A stretch of 41,362 nucleotides of DNA. Source: Gammaproteobacteria bacterium Ga0077536 (lineage in GTDB: Bacteria; Pseudomonadota; Gammaproteobacteria; Ga0077536). Of this stretch, positions 8,811-17,701 are shown piece by piece. Every line of letters starts with the position of its first letter. Position 1 is the stretch's first letter. A program made the translations under genes and the position numbers. Below the pieces are notes generated by a model. That model worked only from the letters and a program-made list of their open reading frames with translations, was not told where the DNA came from and searched no databases. The stretch lies in assembly GCA_001464935.1 (NCBI GenBank), contig LNEL01000041.1, forward strand, positions 1 through 41,362. The letters run 5' to 3'.

Positions 8811-9548
8811 TCAGGTCGTGGGGCCTGACCGGTCGGGCGTCAGCGGCAGTTCGGCGCAGCGCGCCTCGATCCAAGCCTCGGCCTCGGCGGTCAGATCGGC
8901 CGCACTGCGGCCGGCGGTGGCGATCGGCGGGCCGACCACGACCTCGATGATGCCGCTTTCCTTGCGCATCGAGTTGCGCGGCCAGAACACCCCGGCGTTG
9001 TGCGCCACCGGCACGATCGGGCACTGCGCCTGCAGCGCGAGCGCAGCGCCGCCGGCCGAATAACGGCCACGTTTGCCGGCCGGGATGCGGGTGCCTTCCG
9101 GGAAAATCAGCACCCACCAGCCATCCGCGATGCGCTGCTTGCCGGTCGCGAGCACGTGGCGCAGCGCCTTCGCACCGGCATTGCGGTCGATCGCGATCGG
9201 ATTGAGGCTGGCCATGCCCCAGCCGAAGAACGGGACGCGCAGCAGCTCGCGTTTGAGCACCTGGCATTGCGGCGGAAAGATCATCTGCAGGGTGATCGTC
9301 TCCCATGCCGACTGGTGCTTGCACAGGATCACGCACGGTTCAGCGGGGATGTGTTCGGCGCCGCTCACGCGCCAGCGCAGGCCGCAGGTCACGCGCAGCC
9401 ACAGGATCGCGAAGTGCGACCAGCGCGTGATCACGTAGTACCGCCAGCGCCGCGGCAACGGCAGGATCAGGATGCCCAGCACGCCGAAGAACATCGTCAC
9501 GGGGGCGAGGCCCAGATAGAACAGCACGGAGCGCAGCGTGGTGATCAT
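8811..9548 (-). CDS. plsC: 1-acyl-sn-glycerol-3-phosphate acyltransferase
   Basis: This 245-residue membrane-associated acyltransferase makes phosphatidic acid from lysophosphatidic acid. An N-terminal hydrophobic segment (about 5-30) is followed by block I KHQSAWET with catalytic H78. The usual aspartate of HX4D is replaced by E83. Block III FPEGTR is at 149-154. The HX4E form is familiar in gammaproteobacterial PlsC-like proteins, so activity is still expected. It ends the glyQ-glyS-gmhB-plsC cluster, 18 nt after the gmhB stop. The same neighbours occur in Pseudomonas. Confidence 0.9.
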   Translation of the reverse strand: MITTLRSVLFYLGLAPVTMFFGVLGILILPLPRRWRYYVITRWSHFAILWLRVTCGLRWRVSGAEHIPAEPCVILCKHQSAWETITLQMIFPPQCQVLKRELLRVPFFGWGMASLNPIAIDRNAGAKALRHVLATGKQRIADGWWVLIFPEGTRIPAGKRGRYSAGGAALALQAQCPIVPVAHNAGVFWPRNSMRKESGIIEVVVGPPIATAGRSAADLTAEAEAWIEARCAELPLTPDRSGPTT

Positions 9549-9566
9549 GAGCAGGTCATCGTGCCG

Positions 9567-10109
9567 TCATGGGCCCGGGCTGCGGAGCCGGTTGACCACC
9601 GCTGCGAGGTTCGGATAGACCGCGAGGCGTTCGTGCGCCGGCAGCTTCGCCAGGGTGCTGCGGCCATGGCCGGTCTCGACGAGCACCGCGCGCGCGCCGA
9701 CGGCGCGCGCCGCTTCGAGATCGCTCAGGCGATCGCCGACGAAAATCGCGTCGCGCAGCACGGCGCCGGTGCGCTCGGCGATGCTCTCCAGCAGGCCCGG
9801 CCGCGGTTTGCGGCAGCGGCAGCCTTCGTCGGGGCCGTGTGGGCAGTAGAGAATTGCGTCGACGCGGCCGCCGCAGCGTTTGACCTCGGACAGCATCAAC
9901 GCGTGGATGCGGTGCAGCTGCTCGATGTCGACGATACCGCGCGCGAGCCCGGACTGGTTCGACACCACGTAGATCGTGAAACCCATCTGGCTGGCTGCCG
10001 CCAGCGCTTCAATGCTGCCCGGGATCGCGTGCCACTCGTCCGGACTCTTGATGAAGTCCGGCGAATCCTCGTTGATGACGCCATCGCGATCGACAATCAG
10101 CAGGCGCAT
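9567..10109 (-). CDS. gmhB: D,D-heptose 1,7-bisphosphate phosphatase
   Basis: This 180-residue HAD-family phosphatase removes the C7 phosphate from D-glycero-D-manno-heptose 1,7-bisphosphate during synthesis of the LPS inner core. The HAD motif is DRDG with nucleophile D7 and D9. Motif II is VSNQSG (49-54). The structural zinc site is CPH...CRC (C89, H91, C97, C99), followed by KPRPG and GDRLSD (125-130). Zinc ligands distinguish GmhB from histidinol phosphatases. It lies 23 nt after the glyS stop and is probably in the same transcript. Confidence 0.92.
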   Translation of the reverse strand: MRLLIVDRDGVINEDSPDFIKSPDEWHAIPGSIEALAAASQMGFTIYVVSNQSGLARGIVDIEQLHRIHALMLSEVKRCGGRVDAILYCPHGPDEGCRCRKPRPGLLESIAERTGAVLRDAIFVGDRLSDLEAARAVGARAVLVETGHGRSTLAKLPAHERLAVYPNLAAVVNRLRSPGP

Positions 10110-10132
10110 GGCGTGGCAGGGTGTCCGGCAGC

Positions 10133-12199
10133 CTAGCCGATGAGGCCGACGTCGGCGACGCGCAGAAACAACTGCTGCAGCTTTGCGAGCAGCCGCAGCC
10201 GGTTGTCGCGCAGCGCCGGATCGTCAGCCATCACGAGCACGCTGTCGAAGAACGCGTTGACGGGATCGTGCAATGCCGCGAGGCGCGACAGGTAGGCGCC
10301 GTAGTCGGCGCCGATATCCGTGCTCGCCAGCGTCTGCTCGAGGTTCAGCAACGCCTCGCCAAGCCGTTGCTCGGCGGGTTCCAGCAGCAGCGCCGGATCG
10401 ATCGCGCCCGCGTCGGCCTGTGCCGATTTCTTCAGGAGATTGCCGATGCGCTTGTTCGCCGCGGCGAGCGCGCCGGCCTGCGGGAGCGCGAGAAACGCTT
10501 CGACGGCTTCGATCCGGCGCGCGATGTCGAGCGCGCTGTGCGGGCGCACGGCGAGCACGGCTTCGACGACATCCGCACGCGTGCCGCGGTCGGCGAAATA
10601 GGCGCGGGCGCGCTCGAGGATGAAGGTGAAGACATCGTCGGCGGTCGTCGGCGCGATCCGGCCGTCATAGGCCGTCGCGGCTTCGTGCAGCGCCCCGGCC
10701 AGATCCAGCGGGGACGCCCCTTCGATGCAGATGCGCAGTGCGCCCAGCGCCGCGCGCCGCAACGCGTAGGGGTCCTTGTCGCCGGTCGGCGCTGAGCCGA
10801 TGCCGAAGATGCCGACCAGCGTGTCGAGCCGCTCCGCGAGCGCGACCGCGCGGCCGACCGCCGACGCGGGGATCGCGTCACCGGCGAAGCGCGGCTGATA
10901 GAACTCGCCGAGCGCCTGGCACACCGCCGGCGCTTCGCCGTCGTGCGCAGCATAGTGCGCGCCCATCGTGCCCTGCAGCTCGGGAAATTCGCCGACCATC
11001 TCCGACAGCAGATCGCAGCGCGACAGTTCGCCGGCACGCCGCGCGTGCGCGGCATCGGCGCCGAACGCGGGGGCGAGGCGCGCGGCAAGCCCGGCCACGC
11101 GCCCGGTCTTGTCGAGCAGCGAGCCCAGCCGGCGTTCGAACACCATGTCGCCGAGGCGCTCGAGGCGGGCCGCGAGCGGCTGTTCGCGATCCTTGCGGAA
11201 GAAGAACGCGGCGTCGCTGAGGCGCGGGCGAATCACGCGTTCGTTGCCGTCGCGGATCAGTTCGGGGCGCGGGCTGTCGATGTTGCTGATGGTGATGAAC
11301 CGGTTCAGCAGGTGGCCGTCGGCGCCTTCGAGCGGAAAATATTTCTGATGGCCCTGCATGCTGGCAATGAGTGCCTCGCGCGGCACTTCGAGGAAATGCG
11401 CATCGAAGCTGCCGGTGATCGGCGCCGGCCATTCGACCAGCGCGGTCACTTCGGTCAGCAGCGCTTCGTCGATCAGCGGGCGGCCACCGGCAGCGAGCGC
11501 GGCCGCATCGACCAGTGCGCGGACGCGTTCGCGGCGGGTGTCGAAGTCCGCAATCACCTTGCCGCGGGTCTCCAGCAGGCCGGCATAGTCGGCGGGGCGC
11601 TCGACGGTCAACGCCTGCTCGCCGATGAAGCGATGCCCGCGGGTCGTGTTGCCGCTGTGAATGCCGTAGACCTCGGCCGGCAGGACCTCCTCACCGTACA
11701 GCATCACGAGCCAGTGCACCGGGCGCACGAACTCGGCGTCGCCGCTGCCCCAGCGCATGCGCTTGGGGATCGGCAGCGCCGCCAGCGCGTCGCGCACGAA
11801 GCCGGGCAGCAGTTCCCCCACCGGACGGCCGGGCTGGCTCGCGCGGTAGACGAGCCACTCCCCCTTGTCGGTCTTCAGGGTGTCGAGCGCATCGAAGTCG
11901 ACGCCGCAGGAGCGGGCGAAACCGAGTGCGGCCGGCGTCAGATTGCCGTCCTTGAACGCCGCGGCAACAGCCGGGCCGCGTCGCTCGACGTCCTGCGCCG
12001 GCTGCATCGCCGCGAGGCCCTCGACGAGGATGGCGAGCCGGCGCGGCGACGCGTAGGCGCGGCTGGCGGTGAACGGCAGGCGGGCGTCACGCAGGCGGTT
12101 CGTCAGTTCGGTATGGAACGCGGCCGACAGCCCCGGCAGCGCCTTCGGCGGCAATTCTTCGGTGCCGAGCTCGATCAGGAGATCGCGCGCGTCGCTCAT
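10133..12199 (-). CDS. glyS: Glycyl-tRNA synthetase beta subunit
   Basis: The 688 residues match the E. coli beta subunit (689) closely. It begins [20 protein letters not shown], the classic GlyS start, and includes [20 protein letters not shown] and [11 protein letters not shown]. It forms the alpha2-beta2 class II synthetase with GlyQ and supplies tRNA binding; the C-terminus resembles the anticodon-binding domain of arginyl-tRNA synthetase. The start ATG overlaps the glyQ stop as ATGA, which couples subunit production. Confidence 0.97.
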   Translation of the reverse strand: MSDARDLLIELGTEELPPKALPGLSAAFHTELTNRLRDARLPFTASRAYASPRRLAILVEGLAAMQPAQDVERRGPAVAAAFKDGNLTPAALGFARSCGVDFDALDTLKTDKGEWLVYRASQPGRPVGELLPGFVRDALAALPIPKRMRWGSGDAEFVRPVHWLVMLYGEEVLPAEVYGIHSGNTTRGHRFIGEQALTVERPADYAGLLETRGKVIADFDTRRERVRALVDAAALAAGGRPLIDEALLTEVTALVEWPAPITGSFDAHFLEVPREALIASMQGHQKYFPLEGADGHLLNRFITISNIDSPRPELIRDGNERVIRPRLSDAAFFFRKDREQPLAARLERLGDMVFERRLGSLLDKTGRVAGLAARLAPAFGADAAHARRAGELSRCDLLSEMVGEFPELQGTMGAHYAAHDGEAPAVCQALGEFYQPRFAGDAIPASAVGRAVALAERLDTLVGIFGIGSAPTGDKDPYALRRAALGALRICIEGASPLDLAGALHEAATAYDGRIAPTTADDVFTFILERARAYFADRGTRADVVEAVLAVRPHSALDIARRIEAVEAFLALPQAGALAAANKRIGNLLKKSAQADAGAIDPALLLEPAEQRLGEALLNLEQTLASTDIGADYGAYLSRLAALHDPVNAFFDSVLVMADDPALRDNRLRLLAKLQQLFLRVADVGLIG

Positions 12200-13128
12200 G
12201 GCGTGACCTCCGCCGGACGCGAGTCGGCCGGCAGCATCGGGAAGCCGAGCGCCTCGCGTGCCGCGTAATAGGTCTCGGCGATGCTGCGCGCCAGTGTGCG
12301 CACGCGCAGGATGTAGCGTTGGCGCTCGGTGACCGAAATCGCGCGGCGCGCGTCAAGCAGATTGAACGTGTGGGAGGCCTTGACCATCATTTCATAGGCC
12401 GGTAGCGGCAGGCCCGCGGCGATCAGGCGCGCGGCCTCGGCCTCGCAGTGATTGAACCAGCCGAACAGGATCTCAGTGTTCGCCTGTTCGAAGTTGTAGG
12501 TCGACATTTCGACTTCGTTCTGGTGATAGACGTCGCCGTAGGTCACCGTACGGCCTTCGTGCGTGGCCCATGCGAGGTCATAGACGGAGTCCACGCCCTG
12601 CAGGTACATCGCAATGCGTTCGAGGCCGTAGGTGATTTCGCCCGCGACCGGACGGCAGTCCAGTCCGCCGACCTGCTGGAAATACGTGAACTGCGTGATT
12701 TCCATGCCGTTCAGCCAGACTTCCCAGCCCAGGCCCCAGGCGCCGAGCGTCGGCGATTCCCAGTTGTCCTCGACGAACCGGATGTCGTGCACACGCGGGT
12801 CTACTCCGAGCATCTGCAGCGATTCGAGGTAGAGCGCCTGCAGGTCCGGCGGCGAGGGCTTCAGGATGACCTGGAACTGGTAGTAGTGCTGCAGGCGATT
12901 CGGGTTCTCGCCGTAACGCCCGTCGGTCGGGCGCCGCGAAGGCTGCACGTAGGCCGCCCGCCACGGTTCCGGGCCGATCGCGCGCAGGAAGGTCGCGGGG
13001 TGAAACGTGCCGGCGCCCATCTCCATGTCGTAAGGTTGCGCGATCACACAGCCGCGTGCCGCCCAGAACGTCTGCAGGCGGAAGATCAGCTCCTGGAAGG
13101 TGCCTGGAGGGGCTTGTATTTCAGTCAT
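12196..13128 (-). CDS. glyQ: Glycyl-tRNA synthetase alpha subunit
   Basis: This 310-residue class II catalytic subunit activates glycine and charges tRNA-Gly together with GlyS. The signature [21 protein letters not shown] is followed by [36 protein letters not shown] and [21 protein letters not shown], all strongly conserved in GlyQ. ATG 13128 ([11 protein letters not shown]) fits the family length; the open frame to 13215 is an upstream extension. It overlaps glyS by four bases. A TATACT box at 13178-13183 suggests its own promoter. Confidence 0.97.
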   Translation of the reverse strand: MTEIQAPPGTFQELIFRLQTFWAARGCVIAQPYDMEMGAGTFHPATFLRAIGPEPWRAAYVQPSRRPTDGRYGENPNRLQHYYQFQVILKPSPPDLQALYLESLQMLGVDPRVHDIRFVEDNWESPTLGAWGLGWEVWLNGMEITQFTYFQQVGGLDCRPVAGEITYGLERIAMYLQGVDSVYDLAWATHEGRTVTYGDVYHQNEVEMSTYNFEQANTEILFGWFNHCEAEAARLIAAGLPLPAYEMMVKASHTFNLLDARRAISVTERQRYILRVRTLARSIAETYYAAREALGFPMLPADSRPAEVTP

Positions 13129-13177
13129 TTGCACTTCGACGCGGTAGCGCGGCCGGACCTGTTGCGGGAGGCGCGCC

Positions 13178-13207
13178 AGTATAGCCGCAGGCCGGTTAGC
13201 GTGCCTA
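13178..13207 (-). promoter_or_regulatory. Probable promoter of the glyQ-glyS cluster
   Basis: On the minus strand a good -10, TATACT (13183-13178), lies 18 bp after TAGGCA (13207-13202), a four-of-six -35 match. It is about 50 nt upstream of the glyQ ATG, in the 158-bp divergent gap with the uncharacterised gene at 13287. Confidence 0.45.
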
Positions 13208-13286
13208 CGTCGCACCCCTGGCAGACGCGTTCAAGTCGGGCCCGTCAGGGCCGATACGCGGAGGACCCCAACGTGGAGCGCAACGC

Positions 13287-13850
13287 GTGAACATCGACCT
13301 GCATCTGCCCGAAGCCGCCGGCTGGCGCGGACTCCTGACCCAGGCGCAGCAGAACGCGCGCGCCTTTCTGCCGGAAGCGGTCGAAGAATATGCGGTGTGC
13401 CTGTTGTACCGGATGCTCGGCAGTGCGGGCGAGAACCGCGAGCTGTCGGCCCGCTTCGCGCGCCAGCTGCTCAGCGCCGGCAACTCGAATGCGCGGGACC
13501 TGGCGGCGGTCGGTGACCAGTGCCTGCTGTTCGCCGGACTGTTCCCGGATCACGCCATCCGCCAGCGCATTCCGCTGTCGTATTTCGTGCAGGTCGGCCA
13601 GCACGCCTATCGCGAACACGCCACCAAGGTGCGCGGCGATGAACGGGCGCTCTATCAGGCGCTCGGAGAACATTTCGTGGCGACGCTCGACGTGCTGCTC
13701 GGCATTCGCGAGCTCAACGAAGGCGGCCCCTGTCTGGACGGCCTGAATGCCTTCCAGCTCTGGAGCGAGGCGGGCAGCAGTCACGGCTGGCACACCTTGC
13801 GCCAGATGACGACCTCACTGCCGGCGGGGATGAACCTCGTCAAGCACTGA
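13287..13850 (+). CDS. Uncharacterised 187-residue protein
   Basis: I do not recognise this family. It starts at a GTG with GGAG eight nt upstream and ends at 13850. The product looks soluble and mostly helical, without signal peptide or membrane segment. It contains EEYAVCLLYRMLGSAGENRELSARF, GDQCLLFAGLFPDHAIRQRIPLSYFVQVGQHAY and LLGIRELNEGG, with cysteines in three places. Arg, His, Tyr and Phe are frequent in the central LFAGLFPDHAIRQ region, which looks constrained. It is divergent from glyQ and convergent with the DUF4340 gene, so it is a single-gene unit. Codon bias resembles its neighbours, and nothing suggests recent transfer. Confidence 0.75.
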   Translation: MNIDLHLPEAAGWRGLLTQAQQNARAFLPEAVEEYAVCLLYRMLGSAGENRELSARFARQLLSAGNSNARDLAAVGDQCLLFAGLFPDHAIRQRIPLSYFVQVGQHAYREHATKVRGDERALYQALGEHFVATLDVLLGIRELNEGGPCLDGLNAFQLWSEAGSSHGWHTLRQMTTSLPAGMNLVKH

Positions 13851-13860
13851 GCGCGATGGT

Positions 13861-13883
13861 CGGGGCGCGTCTCGTGCGCCCCG
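13861..13883. terminator. Hairpin between convergent genes
   Basis: A perfect 8-bp GC-rich stem (CGGGGCGC at 13861-13868 with GCGCCCCG at 13876-13883) encloses a seven-base loop. It fills the 38-bp gap between the stops of the 187-residue protein (+) and the DUF4340 gene (-). It has no T-run, but the position suits a bidirectional terminator. Confidence 0.5.
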
Positions 13884-13888
13884 CACGA

Positions 13889-15058
13889 TCAGTTCAGGTC
13901 GGGATCGTTGCGCATGTTCTCGATCGGTTCCGGCGTCGGCAGCGGCGCTGATTTCACCTTGACGAGATCCGCCATCTTCTTGTCGATGATGCGGGTCTTG
14001 TAGTCCGCCAGTTCATAGACCCACGGCGCAGTCTGGTCCTTGAGCCGGGCCACTTCGGCTTTGACCTTGTCCAGCGCGTCCTGCGCGTCGACGGGTGCCT
14101 CTGCAGCCTCCCCGGCCGGCGGTGTGTCGGCAGCGGTCACCGGCGCCGCGTCGCGGGCCAGCACCAGATCTTCGTTGAACGCGAAGTCGAAGCTGACGAA
14201 CGCCTTTTCCTTCACGTCGTACTGCTCAAGTGTTGCCACCAGGCCGTCGAAAGTCTGGACTTCGACGATCGCGCGCGGCGTCAGGCCTTCGATGGCCGAC
14301 TTCGCCGTGACATCTTCGAAGCGCACATCGAGCAGGAGTCCGCCGATGCTCGACACCACGGCGGACGAGCGGGATTCATAACCCTCGGGCGCATCGTGCA
14401 GCGTGAACAGCTGTTCCTGCGGATTCTTCTTCGACACGACGACCGGCGGGTTGCCCACATGCGTAATCGTCACCTTGCGCACCCGATCGACCGGCAGATC
14501 CAGCACCTGCGTGTCCATCCAGTCGTTGCGCCTGGCGGCGAAGCCGAGATCGCCCTCGACCAGGTAGGCCGTCGGCTCGCCGTGGCGGCGCACATAGTGG
14601 CCGGGAGTTTCGACGCCTTTGGCGGCGCGGGCCTTGCCGACCAGCAGATCGACCAGCACAGCGGACTCTGCGGCGCTGACGGTGATGCGGCGCGCGTCCG
14701 CACCGCTTGCGAGGTCGTCGGCGACGCCCAGCGTCGCGTAATTCTCGGGTTTCGACGTCTTGGCCTCGCGGATTTTCAGCGCGGACAGCTGGACGAGGGC
14801 TTCCCTGGCCGCTTCGGACTTCACCGGAAAGCCGCCCCGTTCGACCATCGTCCACTGCTCGCCGTCACGCGCGAGCGTGAACGCATCGTCGCCCGTCGTG
14901 ATCGCGATCGTGCGCGTGTCATTCAGCCGATCGAGCAGCCCGGGGTAGAGCAGGGCGTTCTCGACCTCCGTCGACGGCGCCTTGCGCTGGGTCACATGAA
15001 ACGCGCCGTAGGCGATCAGCGCAGCGGCAACGAGCAACAGTGGCTTCTTCGCGGTCAT
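13889..15058 (-). CDS. DUF4340-domain membrane-anchored protein
   Basis: The 389 residues have one N-terminal membrane anchor (LLLVAAALIAYGAF, about 6-20) with the rest probably periplasmic. The body matches the DUF4340 pattern as I know it: repeated beta-strand units that read out short variable segments (ITTGDDAFTLARDGEQWTM, LPVDRVRKVTITHVGN, FTLHDAPEGY). The C-terminus holds an acidic Ala/Pro linker and a short predicted coiled coil (DALDKVKAEVARLKDQ, about 330-345). Its function is unknown. It follows the GldG-like gene by 12 nt and has GGGAG before the ATG. In many proteobacteria DUF4340 proteins accompany this ABC set. Confidence 0.82.
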   Translation of the reverse strand: MTAKKPLLLVAAALIAYGAFHVTQRKAPSTEVENALLYPGLLDRLNDTRTIAITTGDDAFTLARDGEQWTMVERGGFPVKSEAAREALVQLSALKIREAKTSKPENYATLGVADDLASGADARRITVSAAESAVLVDLLVGKARAAKGVETPGHYVRRHGEPTAYLVEGDLGFAARRNDWMDTQVLDLPVDRVRKVTITHVGNPPVVVSKKNPQEQLFTLHDAPEGYESRSSAVVSSIGGLLLDVRFEDVTAKSAIEGLTPRAIVEVQTFDGLVATLEQYDVKEKAFVSFDFAFNEDLVLARDAAPVTAADTPPAGEAAEAPVDAQDALDKVKAEVARLKDQTAPWVYELADYKTRIIDKKMADLVKVKSAPLPTPEPIENMRNDPDLN

Positions 15059-15070
15059 CGTATTCTCCCG

Positions 15071-16951
15071 TCAGGCCCAGCGGCGGTGGCGGATGGCGCC
15101 GACCACGATCGCGATCACGGCGAGCAGCAGCGGAATGAGCCCGATGTTCATCCACTTAAGGCGCGTGCCGAGCTGCTCGATGTTCTTGCCGAGTTCGTGC
15201 TGGACGGCGCGCAGTTCCTTGCGCGTCCTGATCTGTTCGGCGCGGAAAAGCTCGATTTCCTTGCGCTGTTCGGCAGTCAGGATCGCTTCGCCTTCAGCGC
15301 CCTTGCCCTGCTGGATCTCGCGCAGCTTGGTTTCCGTTTCAGCCAGTTTCGCGCGCAGCGCCTGTTCGCGCTCGCGGAACTGGCTCTCGGCGTCGCGCTT
15401 GATGGCTTCGACGACCTCGAACGGGCGTGCATACTCGCCACGACTGCGCAGGCTGATCAGATCGTCGTTGCCGCCCAGGTTGTCGATGGCATTGACGAGA
15501 AAATCGGCGTTGTTCGCGAACGGATTCGGCACCTGCATGTTCAGGAAGCGCTCGATGCGCACCCAGAAGCGATCGGCCAGGAGGTCCGTGTCGGCAACGA
15601 CGATGACGTTGATGCCGTCCTTCGCCTGCTTCAGCTGGTTCGGATCGCCGGGGCCGCGCTTCTCCTGTTCGGCGAGCGGCGGACCGTCCGGATAGGCCGT
15701 GGCCGCCGCGCCCGTGACGCGCGCGGCTATCACGAGCTGCTCTTTGCCGGGTACGAAGCTTTCGCGCAGGCCGTTCGGATCGCGCACGAAGAAGATCGCA
15801 TCGCGTTCGAGCAGCCCCGCCGTCGGGCCGGACAGCAGCAGCGGCGTCAGCTTCGTGGTGGCGTCCTTCAGGGTCTCGATACGGCCCGCGGTGCCGACGT
15901 TGACGCCCTGCAGCTGGCTGGTGATGAAGTCGTCGCGATTCATGCTGGCATCGTGCAGCTGGATCCACGGCAGGTACTCGACTTCCTGCGGACCGCGGCT
16001 GCCGCTGAAACTCACGCGCACCGCGTCCTTCGGATCGCCGATGATCTTGTCGGTCGCGACCTGGATGCCCCAGGCCTTGAACAGGGGTTCGAGCGTTGAA
16101 TCGACCTTCGGCATCGCCATCGGGTTGTTCGGATCCTGCTCCGGGCGATCCTCTTCGGCCAGCGGGTCGACGAACACCATCGCCTTGCCGCCGCGCAGCA
16201 CGAACTGATCGATTGCATAGAGGGTTTTCGCCGGCAGGTCCTTCGGATGCACCACGAGCAGCGTGTCGATGTCGGGTTCGATCGCGGTGACGTCGCGCGC
16301 GAGGTCGCGCACGTCGAACAGTTCCTTCAGCTGGCTGATACTCGCCCAGGCCGGGGCGCCGGGTTGGTCGGGCGCGGTGGGCTGGCCACCGTTGAGCGCC
16401 AGATCGGTGATGAGGCCGATGACCCGTTTCTGCGGATTGGCGAGGGTGTAGACGAGTTTGCTGATCTCGTACTCGAGGGCGTCTTCGCGATCGGGGTTCA
16501 GGAACGGAATCGCGAGTTCGTCATCGGTGGCGTTGGTGCCGGCAAGCCCCAGGTAGCCCATGTCGCCGGTCGCGTTCAGCGGCAACTGCTCGATGCCATA
16601 GCCGACGGCCTGATCTTCGGCCTCCGAGAACGGTTCCGGCTCGATGACCTGCAGGTTCAGCTTGCCGTCCGCCTCGGCGACGTACTCCTCGAGCAGGTCG
16701 CGCACGCGCTTGCCGTAGTTCAGGTACTGCGGCAGCGTCGCAAACTGCTGTGCCGAGAAATAGAAGCGCAGCGTCACCGGCTCGTCGAGCTTGGACAGCA
16801 CGCCGCGCGTGCCGTCGGACAGCGTGTAGAGACTGTTCTCGGTGACATCGAGGCGGCTCGAGGTCAGGGTTTCGTTGCTGATGATGTTGAAGCCGATGAA
16901 CAGCACCACCGCGATCAGGATGCTGCCCAGGGTCTGCGATTTGGTCTGCAT
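15071..16951 (-). CDS. GldG-like ABC transporter auxiliary protein
   Basis: The 626 residues have an N-terminal membrane helix (about 9-24) followed by SNETLTSSRLDVTENSLYTLSDGTRGVLSKLDEPVTLRFYFS, the signature of the GldG / ABC-auxiliary family. A large extracytoplasmic region contains VIGLITDL and KAMVFVDPLAEED. A long charged coiled coil (about 515-595) then leads to a C-terminal membrane helix (about 602-620) ending in RHRRWA. In Bacteroidota, GldG works with GldA and GldF in gliding and secretion. In proteobacteria its role is not established. It lies between the permease and the DUF4340 gene in one apparent operon. Confidence 0.85.
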   Translation of the reverse strand: MQTKSQTLGSILIAVVLFIGFNIISNETLTSSRLDVTENSLYTLSDGTRGVLSKLDEPVTLRFYFSAQQFATLPQYLNYGKRVRDLLEEYVAEADGKLNLQVIEPEPFSEAEDQAVGYGIEQLPLNATGDMGYLGLAGTNATDDELAIPFLNPDREDALEYEISKLVYTLANPQKRVIGLITDLALNGGQPTAPDQPGAPAWASISQLKELFDVRDLARDVTAIEPDIDTLLVVHPKDLPAKTLYAIDQFVLRGGKAMVFVDPLAEEDRPEQDPNNPMAMPKVDSTLEPLFKAWGIQVATDKIIGDPKDAVRVSFSGSRGPQEVEYLPWIQLHDASMNRDDFITSQLQGVNVGTAGRIETLKDATTKLTPLLLSGPTAGLLERDAIFFVRDPNGLRESFVPGKEQLVIAARVTGAAATAYPDGPPLAEQEKRGPGDPNQLKQAKDGINVIVVADTDLLADRFWVRIERFLNMQVPNPFANNADFLVNAIDNLGGNDDLISLRSRGEYARPFEVVEAIKRDAESQFREREQALRAKLAETETKLREIQQGKGAEGEAILTAEQRKEIELFRAEQIRTRKELRAVQHELGKNIEQLGTRLKWMNIGLIPLLLAVIAIVVGAIRHRRWA

Positions 16952-16966
16952 GTTGGTGGTCCCGGT

Positions 16967-17701
16967 TCAGCTGCTTTTCTTGGCGTCGATCGCGAGCATG
17001 TTGGCGTAGAGCCAGAACGCAATCAGCGTGGCGAAGTAGAGAATGTCGCGCAGATCGATCACGCCCTTCTGAATCGACGTGAAGTGGGTCAGAAAGCTGA
17101 ACGAACCAATCACGTCGACGATGGCCTGCGGCGCCCAGCCGCGGAAGAAATCGAGCACCAGCGGAAACCCGCTCAGGTTGAACGCGAAGCAGATCACGAA
17201 GCTGATGACGAAGGCGATCACCTGGTTCTTGGTCAGCGCCGAGATGCAGGCGCCGATCGCGAGGAAACCGCCCGCCATCAGCAGGCTGCCGAGATAGCCG
17301 GCGGCGATCACGGTGTTGTCCGGGTTGCCGAGGTAGTTCACGGTCAGCCAGATCGGAAAGGTCAGCGCGAGCGCGATCGCGGTGAAGGCCCAGGCGGCGA
17401 GGAACTTGCCGAGGACCGCCTCGAGCAGTGACACAGGCAGTGTCATCAGCAGTTCGAGCGTGCCGCTCTTGCGTTCTTCCGACCACAGCCGCATCGAGAT
17501 GGCGGGGATCAGCAGCATGTAGAGCCACGGGTGATAGCGGAAGAAGGGTTCGAGGTCCGCCTGACTGCGCTCGTAGAAACCGCCAACGTAGAACGTGAAA
17601 ATGCCGGTCAGGAACAGGAAGATCACGATGAACACATAGGCCACCGGAGTGGCGAAATAACCGCGGAATTCCCGCGCGAAGAGCGTGCCGATGCGGCTCA
17701 T
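16967..17701 (-). CDS. ABC-2 type permease (GldF-like)
   Basis: This 244-residue membrane protein has about six hydrophobic helices (for example VAYVFIVIFLFLTGIFTFYV, LLMAGGFLAIGACISAL and VIAFVISFVICFAFNL). The cytoplasmic coupling segment SEERKSGTLELLMTLPVS is the typical ABC-2 permease motif that touches the ATPase. Its start overlaps the stop of the ATPase gene by ATGA, and the GldG-like gene follows after 15 nt. It would form a homodimeric exporter or a force-transducing complex with the ATPase. The substrate is not evident. Confidence 0.88.
   Translation of the reverse strand: MSRIGTLFAREFRGYFATPVAYVFIVIFLFLTGIFTFYVGGFYERSQADLEPFFRYHPWLYMLLIPAISMRLWSEERKSGTLELLMTLPVSLLEAVLGKFLAAWAFTAIALALTFPIWLTVNYLGNPDNTVIAAGYLGSLLMAGGFLAIGACISALTKNQVIAFVISFVICFAFNLSGFPLVLDFFRGWAPQAIVDVIGSFSFLTHFTSIQKGVIDLRDILYFATLIAFWLYANMLAIDAKKSS

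Noticed and set aside
10943..12268. 441-codon open frame antisense to glyS/glyQ
   Set aside because: It crosses the glyS-glyQ overlap on the opposite strand and shows no recognisable protein.
14396..16099. 567-codon open frame antisense to the GldG-like and DUF4340 genes
   Set aside because: It spans two real genes and the gap between them, which a genuine gene would be unlikely to do.
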